Assembly: GCA_001899085.1 (NCBI GenBank)
Contig: MKVB01000001.1
Coordinates: 428,100-492,099, forward strand
Length of the DNA: 64,000 bases
From: Devosia sp. 66-14
GTDB lineage: Bacteria; Pseudomonadota; Alphaproteobacteria; Rhizobiales; Devosiaceae
Direction: 5' to 3'
Under the pieces are notes generated by a model. That model was not told the DNA's origin and searched no databases. It was given only the letters and a program-made list of their open reading frames with translations. Within the stretch, counting starts at the first letter, position 1, and each line of letters begins with the position of its first letter. The translations under genes and the position numbers were made by a program. Shown here piece after piece: positions 40,701-49,921 of this stretch.

Positions 40701-42080
40701 TTAGTGGTGGTGCTCCTCCGGAACCTCGTCCTCGTCCGCGGCGATGATCTTCGAAAGCTCGGCGCGGGTCATCGGCTTGTCGGTCTTCTTGGCGAGCTCG
40801 GTGACGAAGTCCACCACCTTGTTCTCGAACACCGGAGCACGGAGGCCGGCAAGGGCCTGCGGGTTCTTGCGGTAGTAGTCGTAAACCTGCTGCTCCTGGC
40901 CGGGGAAGCGGCGCACTTCGGCGATCAGTGCCTGCTGGTGCTCTTCCTCGGTCACTTCGACCTTGTTCTGGTTGCCGATCTCGGCGACCACCAGACCCAG
41001 GCGCACGCGGCGCTCGGCGATCTTCTGGTACTGTTCCTTGGCCGCTTCCTCGGTCGTGCCCTCGTCTTCGAAGGACCGGCCGTGGTGCTCGACCTCGTGC
41101 ACGACGCGCTGCCAGATGGTGTTGAACTCGGCTTCCACCAGCTGCTCGGGAACGGCGAACTTGTGGCCTTCGTCGAGCTGGTCGAGGATCTGCCGCTTGA
41201 TCGCCTGGCGGCCCATCGAGTCGAGCGCCGCCTTCATCTGGTCCTTCACCGCGTCGCGGAGCGCCGCAACGTTCTCGAGGCCGAGGTTCTTGGCGAACTC
41301 GTCGTCGAGCTCACCGGCCTTCGGGCCGTCGATGTGGAGGATGGTGACTTCGAAATCGGCCTTCTTGCCGGCCAGTTCGTCCTGCGCATAGTCCTTGGGG
41401 AACGTGACCTTGACGGTCTTGGTCTCGTTCTTCTTCATGCCGACGAGCTGCTCTTCGAAGCCCGGGATGAACTCGCCCGAACCCACGGTCAGGTGCGCAT
41501 GGTCGGCCGAGCCGCCGGCGAAGGCCTCGCCCTTGATCGTGCCCTTGAAGCTGAGGCCGAGACGATCGCCGTTCTCGACAACCCCATCCTCACCCTTTTC
41601 CTCGTAGCCACGCTGCTGCGCGAAGACGCGCTGCACTTCGGTGTCCACGTCCTTCTCGTCGAGCTCGACCACCGGCTTGTCGACGGCGAGCGACTTGAAG
41701 TCCATCAGGGTGACCGGCGGCAGCACTTCGTAGCTGACCTCGAAGTTGAGGTCGGCTTCGCCGTCCAGCACCTGGTTGATGACGCCCTGATCTTCCGGCA
41801 GGTCGACCTTGGGCTGCGTCGCGGCGCGCTCGGAGCGGTCGTCGAGGGTCTTCGAGACGGTCGAATTGATCGCGTCCGACAGCACTTCCGACATGGCCGA
41901 GCGACCATAGACCTTCTTCAGGTGCGCGGTCGGCACCTTGCCGGGGCGGAAACCCTTGATGTTCGCGGTGCCCTTGAGCTCATCGAGCCGCGCATCCAGC
42001 CGGTCGCTGAGATCCTTCTTGGGGATGACCAGGGAGAGTTTGCGCTTGAGGCCCTCGTTGAGGGTTTCTGTGACCTGCAT
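40701..42080 (-). CDS. tig: Trigger factor
   Basis: Ribosome-bound chaperone and peptidyl-prolyl isomerase. 459 residues from ATG 42080. Ribosome-binding signature IKGFRPGKVP, central FKBP-type domain (GDRLGLSFKGTIKGEAF, PGFEEQLVGMKK), then the helical C-terminal chaperone arms, ending in an acidic tail with three His. The upstream in-frame extension overlaps tRNA-Leu and is not coding. The tRNA lies 67 bases upstream. Confidence 0.96.
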   Translation of the reverse strand: MQVTETLNEGLKRKLSLVIPKKDLSDRLDARLDELKGTANIKGFRPGKVPTAHLKKVYGRSAMSEVLSDAINSTVSKTLDDRSERAATQPKVDLPEDQGVINQVLDGEADLNFEVSYEVLPPVTLMDFKSLAVDKPVVELDEKDVDTEVQRVFAQQRGYEEKGEDGVVENGDRLGLSFKGTIKGEAFAGGSADHAHLTVGSGEFIPGFEEQLVGMKKNETKTVKVTFPKDYAQDELAGKKADFEVTILHIDGPKAGELDDEFAKNLGLENVAALRDAVKDQMKAALDSMGRQAIKRQILDQLDEGHKFAVPEQLVEAEFNTIWQRVVHEVEHHGRSFEDEGTTEEAAKEQYQKIAERRVRLGLVVAEIGNQNKVEVTEEEHQQALIAEVRRFPGQEQQVYDYYRKNPQALAGLRAPVFENKVVDFVTELAKKTDKPMTRAELSKIIAADEDEVPEEHHH

Positions 42081-42146
42081 TGGGGTATCCCGTTGTCTCT
42101 TCAAAACTGGTTTGGCCGAAGTCGCTGGCAGTATCGCGGCGAGCTC

Positions 42147-42231
42147 TGGTGCGGGTGAGAGGGCTCGAACCTCCACGCCTTGCGGCGCTGGAACCTAAAT
42201 CCAGTGCGTCTACCAGTTCCGCCACACCCGC
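42147..42231 (-). tRNA. tRNA-Leu (TAG)
   Basis: 85 bases with encoded CCA and a long variable arm (CGCCGCAAGGCG), class II. Acceptor GCGGGTG/CACCCGC, anticodon stem-loop CTGGATTTAGGTTCCAG with anticodon TAG. Directly upstream of tig. Confidence 0.95.
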
Positions 42232-42313
42232 AAGGTGCCCCGTCGGCCGGGTCGCGTGCATATATGTGAAGAATTGGGGAAGGTCAAAGGGAGAGGTGGC
42301 GTGCGAGGCGCAG

Positions 42314-42832
42314 TCACCCTAACTGGGTCTTGGTGGTCGCGATGAAAGCCGCCTTCAGCTCGTTGTATCTGCCGCGCCCCAGCGGCGCCGCGGCCGCCGC
42401 GCGCTCCTTTTCATCGACATACGCTCTACGAAGTGAGGCATCCTTCCGAAGCGCATCGCGAAATGCCAGGTTGCCACTCCAGGACGCCCCCCGATACTCG
42501 ACCACGTGCACCAGGTGCGTCCGCTCTGTCGCGTCGCGCCCTCGGCCGAAGATGTAGTGTCCCGTGACGCCTGCGTTCTCGGCGTAGTCGTATCCCAGCT
42601 CCAGCAGCGGATCGTGACAGAGCCGCCAGTTCTCGATGGGCGCGACGCCCACCAGGATGTCGAGGATCGGCTTGGCGCGCATCCCCGGCACGGCGGTGGA
42701 ACCATAGTGCTCGATGCCGAGTGCAATCCCGTGCAGCGAGGAAGCCAGCCGACTGCGCTCGCGTTCAAACTCCACTGGCCACGCCGGTTGATAGTCGACC
42801 AGCGTGTTGGCGCCATTCTTCAAGCCGAGCAT
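42314..42832 (-). CDS. GrpB/UPF0157 family nucleotidyltransferase-fold protein
   Basis: 172 residues from ATG 42832. The family motif HYGSTAVPGMRAKPILDILV is clear and the C-terminal half (LAFRDALRKDASLRRAY) fits. The fold is nucleotidyltransferase-like; function is uncertain, and it is often fused to dephospho-CoA kinase in other bacteria. An in-frame ATG at 42946 would add 38 residues without similarity and would run across the NtrC-like palindrome, so the shorter start is preferred. Confidence 0.82.
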   Translation of the reverse strand: MLGLKNGANTLVDYQPAWPVEFERERSRLASSLHGIALGIEHYGSTAVPGMRAKPILDILVGVAPIENWRLCHDPLLELGYDYAENAGVTGHYIFGRGRDATERTHLVHVVEYRGASWSGNLAFRDALRKDASLRRAYVDEKERAAAAAPLGRGRYNELKAAFIATTKTQLG

Positions 42833-42917
42833 TTTGCCCACTTTCGCTGCAAACCGATCTTTGCCACTGTCGGTTTGCTCGTTTCGGATCACCGAGATGA
42901 ACAAATCGGAAGCGTCG

Positions 42918-42934
42918 TGCACAATGTTTGTGCA
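42918..42934 (+). promoter_or_regulatory. NtrC-like binding site upstream of glnB
   Basis: TGCACAATGTTTGTGCA, a perfect 7-base inverted repeat that fits the NtrC pattern TGCAC-N7-GTGCA. Its centre lies about 120 bases before the expected start from the sigma-54 promoter, a normal enhancer distance. Confidence 0.7.
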
Positions 42935-43020
42935 TGCCAGCGGCATCCTGCCTGTAGCGGCGGATCAGATGTTCGCCCTAGGCGCTTATTTTGGCAAGGT
43001 TTTCCCCGGCATTGCTGAGC

Positions 43021-43036
43021 TGGCACGGACCCTGCA
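43021..43036 (+). promoter_or_regulatory. Sigma-54 promoter of glnBA
   Basis: TGGCACGGACCCTGCA matches TGGCACG-N4-TTGCA with one change; the invariant GG-N10-GC spacing is exact. 42 bases before the glnB ATG. Implies RpoN/NtrC control under nitrogen limitation. Confidence 0.8.
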
Positions 43037-43078
43037 TACACCCGAGCGGCACCCGACCGGTGCCTGTTGGAGGCCTGA

Positions 43079-43417
<339 letters not shown>

Positions 43418-43480
43418 GGGGCACCTCTTCGCGCGTCTACCTGCCCTAGCATCAACTCCAGACTTACACAGGGGAACCTA

Positions 43481-44890
43481 ATGACCACTGGAAGCGACAT
43501 CCTCAAGAAGATCAAGGACGAGGACATCAAGTACGTCGACCTCCGCTTCACCGACCCGCGCGGCAAGCTGCAGCACGTCACCATGGATGTGACGGTCGTC
43601 GATGAGGATCTCTTCGAGGAAGGGACCATGTTCGATGGTTCCTCGATCGCTGGCTGGAAGGCCATCAACGAGTCCGACATGGTGCTGATGCCCGATCCGA
43701 ACTCGGCCTATATCGACCCGTTCTTCGGCGCTCCGACCCTTGCCATCAACTGCGACATTCTCGAGCCGCTGACCTATCAGCCGTACAACCGCGACCCGCG
43801 CACCACGGCCAAGAAGGCCGAGGCCTACGTCAAGGAACTCGGTATCGGCGACACCGTGGTGTTCGGTCCCGAGCCCGAATTCTTCATCTTCGACGACGTT
43901 CGCTATTCGAACACCACCTACAAGGTGGGCTTCTCGGTCGACCACTCGGAACTGCCGACCAACAACGACACCGAGTACGAGTCGGGCAACACCGGCCACC
44001 ATATCGGCCTCAAGAAGGGCTACTTCCCGGTGCCGCCGCTGGACAGCGCGCAGGACATGCGCGGTGAAATGCTCGCCGCCATGGCCTCGATGGGCGTCAC
44101 CGTCGAAAAGCACCACCATGAAGTGGCTTCGGCGCAGCACGAACTGGGCATCAAGTTCGCCCCGCTGATCAAGTCGGCCGACGACGTGCAGATCTACAAG
44201 TACGTCATCCAGCAGGTGGCGCAGGCCTACGGCAAGACCGTGACCTTCATGCCCAAGCCGGTCTATGGCGACAACGGCTCGGGCATGCACTGCCACCAGT
44301 CGATCTGGAAGGACGGCAAGCCGCTCTTCGCCGGCGACCAGTATGCCGGCCTGTCGATGGAAGCGCTGTACTATATCGGCGGCGTGATCAAGCACGCCAA
44401 GGCGATCAACGCCTTCACCAACCCGACCACCAACAGCTACAAGCGCCTGGTGCCGGGCTTCGAAGCTCCGGTGCTGCTCGCCTACTCGGCGCGTAACCGG
44501 TCGGCTTCGTGCCGCATTCCCTTCGGCCAGTCGCCGAAGTCGAAGCGCGTCGAAGTCCGCTTCCCCGATCCGCTGGCGAACCCGTATCTCGGCTTTGCCG
44601 CGCTGCTGATGGCCGGCCTCGACGGCATCAAGAACAAGATCCACCCGGGCGACCCGATGGACAAGGATCTGTACGAGCTGCCGAAGGAAGAGCTGAAGCA
44701 GATCCCGACCGTTTGCGGTTCGCTGCGCGAAGCGCTCGAGTCCCTCGACAAGGACCGTGACTTCCTCAAGGCCGGCGGCGTGTTCGACGACGACCAGATC
44801 GACAGCTACATCGAGCTGAAGATGACGGAAGTCATCAAGTTCGAGCACACCCCGCACCCGGTCGAGTACGAGATGTACTACTCGGCCTAA
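43481..44890 (+). CDS. glnA: Glutamine synthetase, type I
   Basis: Dodecameric ammonium-assimilating enzyme, 469 residues. [11 protein letters not shown] latch loop, [11 protein letters not shown] metal site, [18 protein letters not shown] and [10 protein letters not shown] active-site segments. [10 protein letters not shown] near residue 398 contains the tyrosine that is adenylylated in GS-I-beta enzymes. Read with glnB, ending in a strong terminator. Confidence 0.97.
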   Translation: MTTGSDILKKIKDEDIKYVDLRFTDPRGKLQHVTMDVTVVDEDLFEEGTMFDGSSIAGWKAINESDMVLMPDPNSAYIDPFFGAPTLAINCDILEPLTYQPYNRDPRTTAKKAEAYVKELGIGDTVVFGPEPEFFIFDDVRYSNTTYKVGFSVDHSELPTNNDTEYESGNTGHHIGLKKGYFPVPPLDSAQDMRGEMLAAMASMGVTVEKHHHEVASAQHELGIKFAPLIKSADDVQIYKYVIQQVAQAYGKTVTFMPKPVYGDNGSGMHCHQSIWKDGKPLFAGDQYAGLSMEALYYIGGVIKHAKAINAFTNPTTNSYKRLVPGFEAPVLLAYSARNRSASCRIPFGQSPKSKRVEVRFPDPLANPYLGFAALLMAGLDGIKNKIHPGDPMDKDLYELPKEELKQIPTVCGSLREALESLDKDRDFLKAGGVFDDDQIDSYIELKMTEVIKFEHTPHPVEYEMYYSA

Positions 44891-44915
44891 GCGCCGGGCG
44901 ACTGATGCAACATGG

Positions 44916-44946
44916 AAGGGCCCGGCAACGGGCCCTTTCTGCTTTT
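44916..44946 (+). terminator. Terminator of glnBA
   Basis: AAGGGCCCG, GNRA loop GCAA, CGGGCCCTT, then TCTGCTTTT. Confidence 0.85.
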
Positions 44947-44984
44947 CGGTGGACAGAGACAGCCAGGGGCTGAACACTGTCGCG

Positions 44985-45899
44985 ATGACTCACAAAGACC
45001 TGGCCCTGGTGCTCGGTGGCGGTGGCGCTGCCGGCAACGCCTGGATGATTGGCATCGTCGCCGGCCTCGCCGAGGCTGGCGTCGACCTGACCGAGCTCGC
45101 CGATCTGGTGATCGGCACCTCGGCCGGCGCCAATGCGGCGGCGCAGGTGCGCAGCGGCATTTCGCCGGCCGAGCTTCTGGCGGCCACGCTGGCGCCGCCG
45201 CCGGGTCGGCCAGCGGCTCCGCCGCGGCCCCCAGCGCCACCGCGACCGATGGAGCCGGTGTTCGAGCAGATGCGGAACATCTCGGCTGCCGCCTCCACTC
45301 AACTCGAGTTGCAGCGCGCCATGGCCGCCTATGCCCTCAGGAGCGATATGTCCTTCGCTCCCGAGGTGGCGGAACAGCGCCGGGCCATGGTCGCCGGGCG
45401 ACTACCAGGCCCCGACTGGCCCGAGCGCCCGATGCTTATCGTTGCCGTCAACGCCGAGACCGGCGAACTCGCCAAGTTCGACCGCCAGTCCGGCGTCGCC
45501 CTCGTGGATGCGGCCACCGCTGCCATCTCGCTGCCTGGTGCGGGCCCCACGCACAGCATCAACGGCACACGCTACATCTCCGGTGGGGTGCGTTCGGTCG
45601 ACAACGCCGACCTCGCGACGGGCTTCGGGACGGTGATCGTGCTGTCGCCGTTCAGCGGGCGCACCGGCCCGCTGCCGCCGGGGCAGTTCGAGGGGTTGCG
45701 CCGCCCACCGGGCGCCGACCTTGCCAGCGAGGTCGAGGCGCTGCGACGGGCCGGCAGCCATGTCGAGGTGATCACCCCCGATGCCGAGTCTCGCGCCGCC
45801 ATGGGCGTCAACCAGTTGGACCTTGCAACCCGCATTCCTTCGGCCCGTGCCGGCCACGAGCAGGGCAAGCGAGAAGCCGCCCGCCTGACCGCACTCTGA
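44985..45899 (+). CDS. Patatin-like protein lacking the catalytic Asp
   Basis: 304 residues from ATG 44985 (a GTG at 44949 is also in frame). The oxyanion loop GGGGAAGNAW and nucleophile S46 in GTSAG are present. The place where patatins carry DGG reads YISGGVRSVDNADLA, so the dyad Asp is Ser199 (codon TCC). A proline-rich insert lies at about 71-91. It may be inactive, use D206 or D209 instead, or act by binding. No signal peptide. Overlaps the following nucleotidyltransferase gene by one base. Confidence 0.82.
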   Translation: MTHKDLALVLGGGGAAGNAWMIGIVAGLAEAGVDLTELADLVIGTSAGANAAAQVRSGISPAELLAATLAPPPGRPAAPPRPPAPPRPMEPVFEQMRNISAAASTQLELQRAMAAYALRSDMSFAPEVAEQRRAMVAGRLPGPDWPERPMLIVAVNAETGELAKFDRQSGVALVDAATAAISLPGAGPTHSINGTRYISGGVRSVDNADLATGFGTVIVLSPFSGRTGPLPPGQFEGLRRPPGADLASEVEALRRAGSHVEVITPDAESRAAMGVNQLDLATRIPSARAGHEQGKREAARLTAL

Positions 45900-46522
45900 T
45901 GTCGAGCCGCTGGCGCGAAACATCACCCGAGGAGCTCGCCGGCTGGCTCAGTGAAGCCACCGCGCCCTGGGGCATTGCCGGAGGCTGGGCGCTCGACCTG
46001 TGGCAAGGCGGCGTCAGCCGCCTCCATTCCGATATCGAGATCAGCTGCTTTCTCGCCGACCTGCCCACCCTGCTCCCGCGCCTCGCCGGTTTCGAGGTCG
46101 CTATCGCCCGCAACAAGCAGCTGACCCCTCATCAGCCGGGCGCCGGGCTCCCGCCGCCGCCATTCAGCCTGTGGCTGCGCCGTCATGGCGAGACCCTGTG
46201 GGACTTCGAGATCGTTGCCGAGGCGCAGGCGGCGGGCCAGTGGGCCTATCGCCGGGAACCTTCGATCCGTCGCCCGCTGACGGACACCTTCATTCGCACC
46301 GCGTCGGGCTGGCCAGTCATCGCCCCCGAGATCCAGTTGCTCTACAAATGCAAACAGCCGCGCGACAAGGACCTGCTCGATCTCAGGCGCTACGTGCCTG
46401 CACTCGACGCAGCAGCGGGGCTCTGGCTGCGTTCGGCCGTAGCGATCGCCCACCCGGAATTCCTGCCGACGCTTCTCGATATCGAGGCGCTGCACCGTGG
46501 CGATGGTGGCTCGTCGAGATAG
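45899..46522 (+). CDS. Nucleotidyltransferase-fold protein related to ANT(2'')
   Basis: 207 residues. The N-terminus GIAGGWALDL...SRLHSDIEI is the aminoglycoside-2''-adenylyltransferase-type signature: GGW at 28-30 and metal ligands D45 and E47 (a D-x-E variant of the usual D-x-D). Further on, LWDFEI gives a likely third acidic residue. Could adenylylate a small molecule; aminoglycoside activity is not shown. Starts in a TGATG overlap with the patatin-like gene and is convergent, 3 bases apart, with the APH-fold gene. Confidence 0.78.
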   Translation: MSSRWRETSPEELAGWLSEATAPWGIAGGWALDLWQGGVSRLHSDIEISCFLADLPTLLPRLAGFEVAIARNKQLTPHQPGAGLPPPPFSLWLRRHGETLWDFEIVAEAQAAGQWAYRREPSIRRPLTDTFIRTASGWPVIAPEIQLLYKCKQPRDKDLLDLRRYVPALDAAAGLWLRSAVAIAHPEFLPTLLDIEALHRGDGGSSR

Positions 46523-46525
46523 CGA

Positions 46526-47518
46526 TCAGGGGTCGGCGCCGGACAGGCGAAGCACCTTTCCGGTGTGCCAGTTGACAATGCCACGCATGAAATCGCGGTC
46601 CGGAAAGTCGGTCTCGAGGATCCGCAGCGGCCCTTCGACCAGCGAAAGCGAACGGGCGAGTTCATAGAGCGCCATGCGACTGGGGTCGAGCTCCACGTCG
46701 ATCCCGAGCATTTCATAGCTGTTGCCGAAGCGCATCCGCGTGAACGCGTGTTCCCACTCGGCGTCGAACAGCATCACGCCCTCGACGTCGATGATCACCG
46801 GCCGCCCCTCGTCATCGAGCATGACGTGGTCGGCGCCGAGCTCGCCATGGATCAGGCTGTACCAGTCGCGCGGCCGAACGCGGGCATGAAGCTCACGCAG
46901 GGCTGCATCGATCCGTTCACGCGCCAGCCCCAGTTCAGGCACCTTTGCGGCGACACTGGCCAGGTGCGCGAGCCCTTGATCGAGCACGATCTGCTCGGCC
47001 CTGCGGTCCTGCGGCGCCTGGCCGGACACGGCGGCCGCGACCTTGCCGAGGCGCGGCCCTCGGTACCTGGCCATGCCGTTGAGCATAGCCCCCACAGCAT
47101 GCAGAGGAGCGGCCGCGGCGTCCGCATCGCGGGCAATCATCGCCTCGAGGGTGCCGCCGCGCAGATCCTCCACGATGGCGATATCGGCCGGATAGAGCGA
47201 TTGGCTGCGGTCGACCAGCAGCAGCGCGGGAGCCCTTGCACCGGCCTCAGTCAGCGCGCGGCTCGCCGCCTCCAGCAGGTCCAGTCCCGAGCCCTCGGCG
47301 AAGGGATCCCGCGGATCGACACTATTGTCGGTCCAATAGTTCTCGGCAGCGCTCCAGGCATAGAGGACCACCGAGGACCCATCATCGAGCGCCAGCCGAT
47401 AGACGCCCTTCTTGCTGCCGCCGGTCAACCGCTCGAACCCCGTCAGCTGTCGGCCGCCGGGGAGCGCGCGTGCGAACGGCGCCAGGTCCGTATGTTGCAT
47501 GAACTGCCGCTCGGCCAT
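46526..47518 (-). CDS. APH/choline-kinase-fold phosphotransferase
   Basis: 330 residues from ATG 47518; the long open frame upstream has no conservation. Kinase-like fold: glycine loop region LTGGSKKGVYRL, hinge IVEDLRGG, catalytic loop LIHGELGADHVML and metal motif IIDVEG. The normal HGD catalytic Asp is Glu (HGELG); I recall a subfamily with HGELGxDH in actinobacteria, so this may be a natural variant. Substrate unknown. Divergent from DUF808. Confidence 0.75.
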   Translation of the reverse strand: MAERQFMQHTDLAPFARALPGGRQLTGFERLTGGSKKGVYRLALDDGSSVVLYAWSAAENYWTDNSVDPRDPFAEGSGLDLLEAASRALTEAGARAPALLLVDRSQSLYPADIAIVEDLRGGTLEAMIARDADAAAAPLHAVGAMLNGMARYRGPRLGKVAAAVSGQAPQDRRAEQIVLDQGLAHLASVAAKVPELGLARERIDAALRELHARVRPRDWYSLIHGELGADHVMLDDEGRPVIIDVEGVMLFDAEWEHAFTRMRFGNSYEMLGIDVELDPSRMALYELARSLSLVEGPLRILETDFPDRDFMRGIVNWHTGKVLRLSGADP

Positions 47519-47669
47519 CGCCACGCCCCCTTCCCCACGACTGGCCCTGGCATCAAAGACGGCGATCCCACAGTCGGGGGTGTTGCTTCTAGCGTCGTCG
47601 CCGCAATGATGACAGCAGTTTCCCGCCGCAGCGCCGGCTGGCATGGTCGTGCAATCAAGGGGATTCGGA

Positions 47670-48659
47670 ATGAGCGTTGGACTACTCGGCCTTCTCGATG
47701 ACGTGACCGCCCTCGCCAAGGTCGCCGCGGCTTCGATCGACGATGTCGCCGGCCAGGCCGCCAAGGCCGGACTGAAGGCCGCAGGGGCGGTGATCGACGA
47801 TGCCGCGGTGACGCCGCGCTATGTCACCGGCTTTTCCGCCGACCGCGAACTGCCGATCGTGTGGAAGATCGCTGTCGGCTCCATCCGCAACAAGCTGCTG
47901 ATCCTATTGCCCGCGGCGCTGGCGCTGAGCTTCCTCGCGCCCTGGCTGATCACGCCGCTGCTGATGCTCGGCGGGGCGTATCTCTGCTACGAGGGCGCCG
48001 AGAAGGTGTTCGAGGCGCTGTTCCCGCACCAGGCGCACGCCCATGAGGCCGAGGCGACTTCCCCGGCCGCCGCCGACCCCAAGAAGCTCGAGGAAGAGCG
48101 GGTGGCCGGCGCCATCCAGACCGATTTCATCCTGTCGGCCGAGATCATGACCATCGCTCTCGCCGCCCTGCCCGGCCTGCCGTTCTGGGAACAGGCGCTG
48201 GTGCTGGTCATCGTGGCTTTCGGTATCACCGCAGCGGTTTACGGCGCCGTGGCGCTGATCGTCAAAGCCGACGATCTCGGCCTGGCGCTGGCCAGCAAGG
48301 GGCGCACGGGCACCGGCCGTGCGCTCGGCCGCGGCATTCTCATCGCCATGCCCTGGGTCATGCAGACCCTCAGCATCGTCGGCACGGCCGCCATGATCTG
48401 GGTGGGCGGCGGCATCGTCGTGCATGGCCTTGCCGAGTTCGGCCTGACGCAGATCGAGCACCTGATCGAAGCCATCGCCCACGGCGCCGAGGCCATGCTG
48501 CCGGCGCTGGGCGGCTTCATCGAAGGGCTGGCGACCATCGTCGCCGACCTGGTGCTCGGGCTCGCCCTGGGTCTGCTGCTCATCCCCGTCGCCGGCAAGC
48601 TGATCGGACCGGCCTGGAAGGCCGTCCGCGGCCTGTTCCGCCGGCAGCCGGCAGCCTGA
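47670..48659 (+). CDS. DUF808 (YedI-like) inner-membrane protein
   Basis: 329 residues from ATG 47670, with the SD AAGGGGA upstream. The N-terminal LLGLLDDVTALAKVAAASIDD and VTPRYVTGFSADRELPI are family hallmarks; about six to eight hydrophobic helices follow, with a His/Glu-rich cytoplasmic loop (HQAHAHEAEA). Function unknown. Confidence 0.9.
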   Translation: MSVGLLGLLDDVTALAKVAAASIDDVAGQAAKAGLKAAGAVIDDAAVTPRYVTGFSADRELPIVWKIAVGSIRNKLLILLPAALALSFLAPWLITPLLMLGGAYLCYEGAEKVFEALFPHQAHAHEAEATSPAAADPKKLEEERVAGAIQTDFILSAEIMTIALAALPGLPFWEQALVLVIVAFGITAAVYGAVALIVKADDLGLALASKGRTGTGRALGRGILIAMPWVMQTLSIVGTAAMIWVGGGIVVHGLAEFGLTQIEHLIEAIAHGAEAMLPALGGFIEGLATIVADLVLGLALGLLLIPVAGKLIGPAWKAVRGLFRRQPAA

Positions 48660-48668
48660 ACAAAAAGA

Positions 48669-48690
48669 GGGCCCGACAGGGCCCCCTTTT
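48669..48690. terminator. Hairpin terminator between DUF808 and epoxide hydrolase
   Basis: GGGCCC, GACA, GGGCCC followed by CCTTTT on the plus strand and preceded by AAAAAGA, so it could serve both convergent genes. Confidence 0.6.
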
Positions 48691-48711
48691 CCGGCTTGCT
48701 CCGGTCGTGGG

Positions 48712-49857
48712 TCAGCCGACCTGGCTGAAGAAACCGCGCACGTCGGCCACCCACACGCCAGGCACTTCCAGCACGGCATAGTGCCCGCCGACGTCGAACT
48801 CGTTCCAGCGCACGATGGTGTTGCTGGTCTCGCCGTAGCGACGGATCGGCACCTCGTCGAAGCCGAACACGGCCACCCCGGTCGGCACGCCGGAATTGGC
48901 CTTGGGCGACCAGGCCTCCGGATCATGCGCATTCTCGTAGTAGAGCCGGATCGACGAGGCGGCGGTACCGGTGAACCAGTAGATCATGAAATTGGTGAGG
49001 AACCGGTCCATCGGCACGGCGTCGACGCGATCCCCGAAGCTGGTGAACAGCTCGCTGATCCAGGCCAACAGACCCGCCGGCGAGTCCGAGATGCCATAGG
49101 CCAGCGTCTGCGGGCGGCTCGACTGCATGATGTTGAAGCCGAAATGCTCCGCCATGAAGCGCTGCACCCGCTGCAGCCGCACCTTCTCGCTCTCGGTGAA
49201 GGTGGCGATCTCCTCCGGGGAAACCGGGCCGAACGGGATAAACCCCATCGTCGCGGCATTGAGGTGCATGCCGATCATTCGCTCCGGCGCCAGCCGGCCG
49301 ATCTCGGGCCCGATAATGGCGCCGGCATCGCCGCCCTGCACGCCGAAGCGCTGGTAGCCCAGCCGGCTCATCAGCTCGATGAACGCCTTGCCGATGCGGA
49401 CATTGTTCCACCCGGCTTCGCTGGTCGGGCCGGAAAAGCCGAAGCCCGGCAGCGACGGCACCACCACGTCGAACGCGTCCTCCGGCTTGCCGCCATGCGC
49501 CACCGGATTGGTCAGCGGCCCGATCACGTCGAGGAACTCGACGATGGAGCCCGGCCAGCCGTGGATCAGCAGCAGCGGGGTAGCGTTTTTCTCGGCCGAC
49601 TTCACATGGATGAAGTGGACGTTCTGGCCGTCGATCTCGGTGGTGAACTGCGGCAGCGCGTTGATCTCAGCCTCGGCCTTGCGCCAGTCGAAGCCGCTCA
49701 GCAGCCGGTCCACGGCGCCGCGGACATAGGCGTTGGTCGGGCCGGCGGCCCAGCTGCCATCGACTTCGCTCGGCATCACGGTGCGGGCGAGGCGATCCTT
49801 GAGATCCTGCAACTGGGCGGCGGAAACGTCGATCTTGAAGGGGGTGATGGTGGCCAT
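48712..49857 (-). CDS. Epoxide hydrolase family protein (EHN domain)
   Basis: 381 residues from ATG 49857. An N-terminal epoxide-hydrolase segment (FKIDVSAAQLQDLKDRL), then an alpha/beta hydrolase with HGWPGS (99-104), nucleophile D177 in VQGGDAGA (usually GGDWG) and the C-terminal His in DVGGHYAVLEVP. Opens epoxides to diols; the native substrate is unknown. An AraC regulator gene lies 64 bases upstream on the same strand. Confidence 0.9.
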   Translation of the reverse strand: MATITPFKIDVSAAQLQDLKDRLARTVMPSEVDGSWAAGPTNAYVRGAVDRLLSGFDWRKAEAEINALPQFTTEIDGQNVHFIHVKSAEKNATPLLLIHGWPGSIVEFLDVIGPLTNPVAHGGKPEDAFDVVVPSLPGFGFSGPTSEAGWNNVRIGKAFIELMSRLGYQRFGVQGGDAGAIIGPEIGRLAPERMIGMHLNAATMGFIPFGPVSPEEIATFTESEKVRLQRVQRFMAEHFGFNIMQSSRPQTLAYGISDSPAGLLAWISELFTSFGDRVDAVPMDRFLTNFMIYWFTGTAASSIRLYYENAHDPEAWSPKANSGVPTGVAVFGFDEVPIRRYGETSNTIVRWNEFDVGGHYAVLEVPGVWVADVRGFFSQVG

Positions 49858-49921
49858 TTCGGGTACTCCGTTCGGGGGTGATCGTTGAAGACACCCCTTC
49901 GTACCCGACCCCCATCCGGCG

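Noticed and set aside
42833-42946. 38-residue N-terminal extension of the GrpB-family protein
   Set aside because: No similarity to the family start and it overlaps the NtrC-like palindrome and glnB control region.
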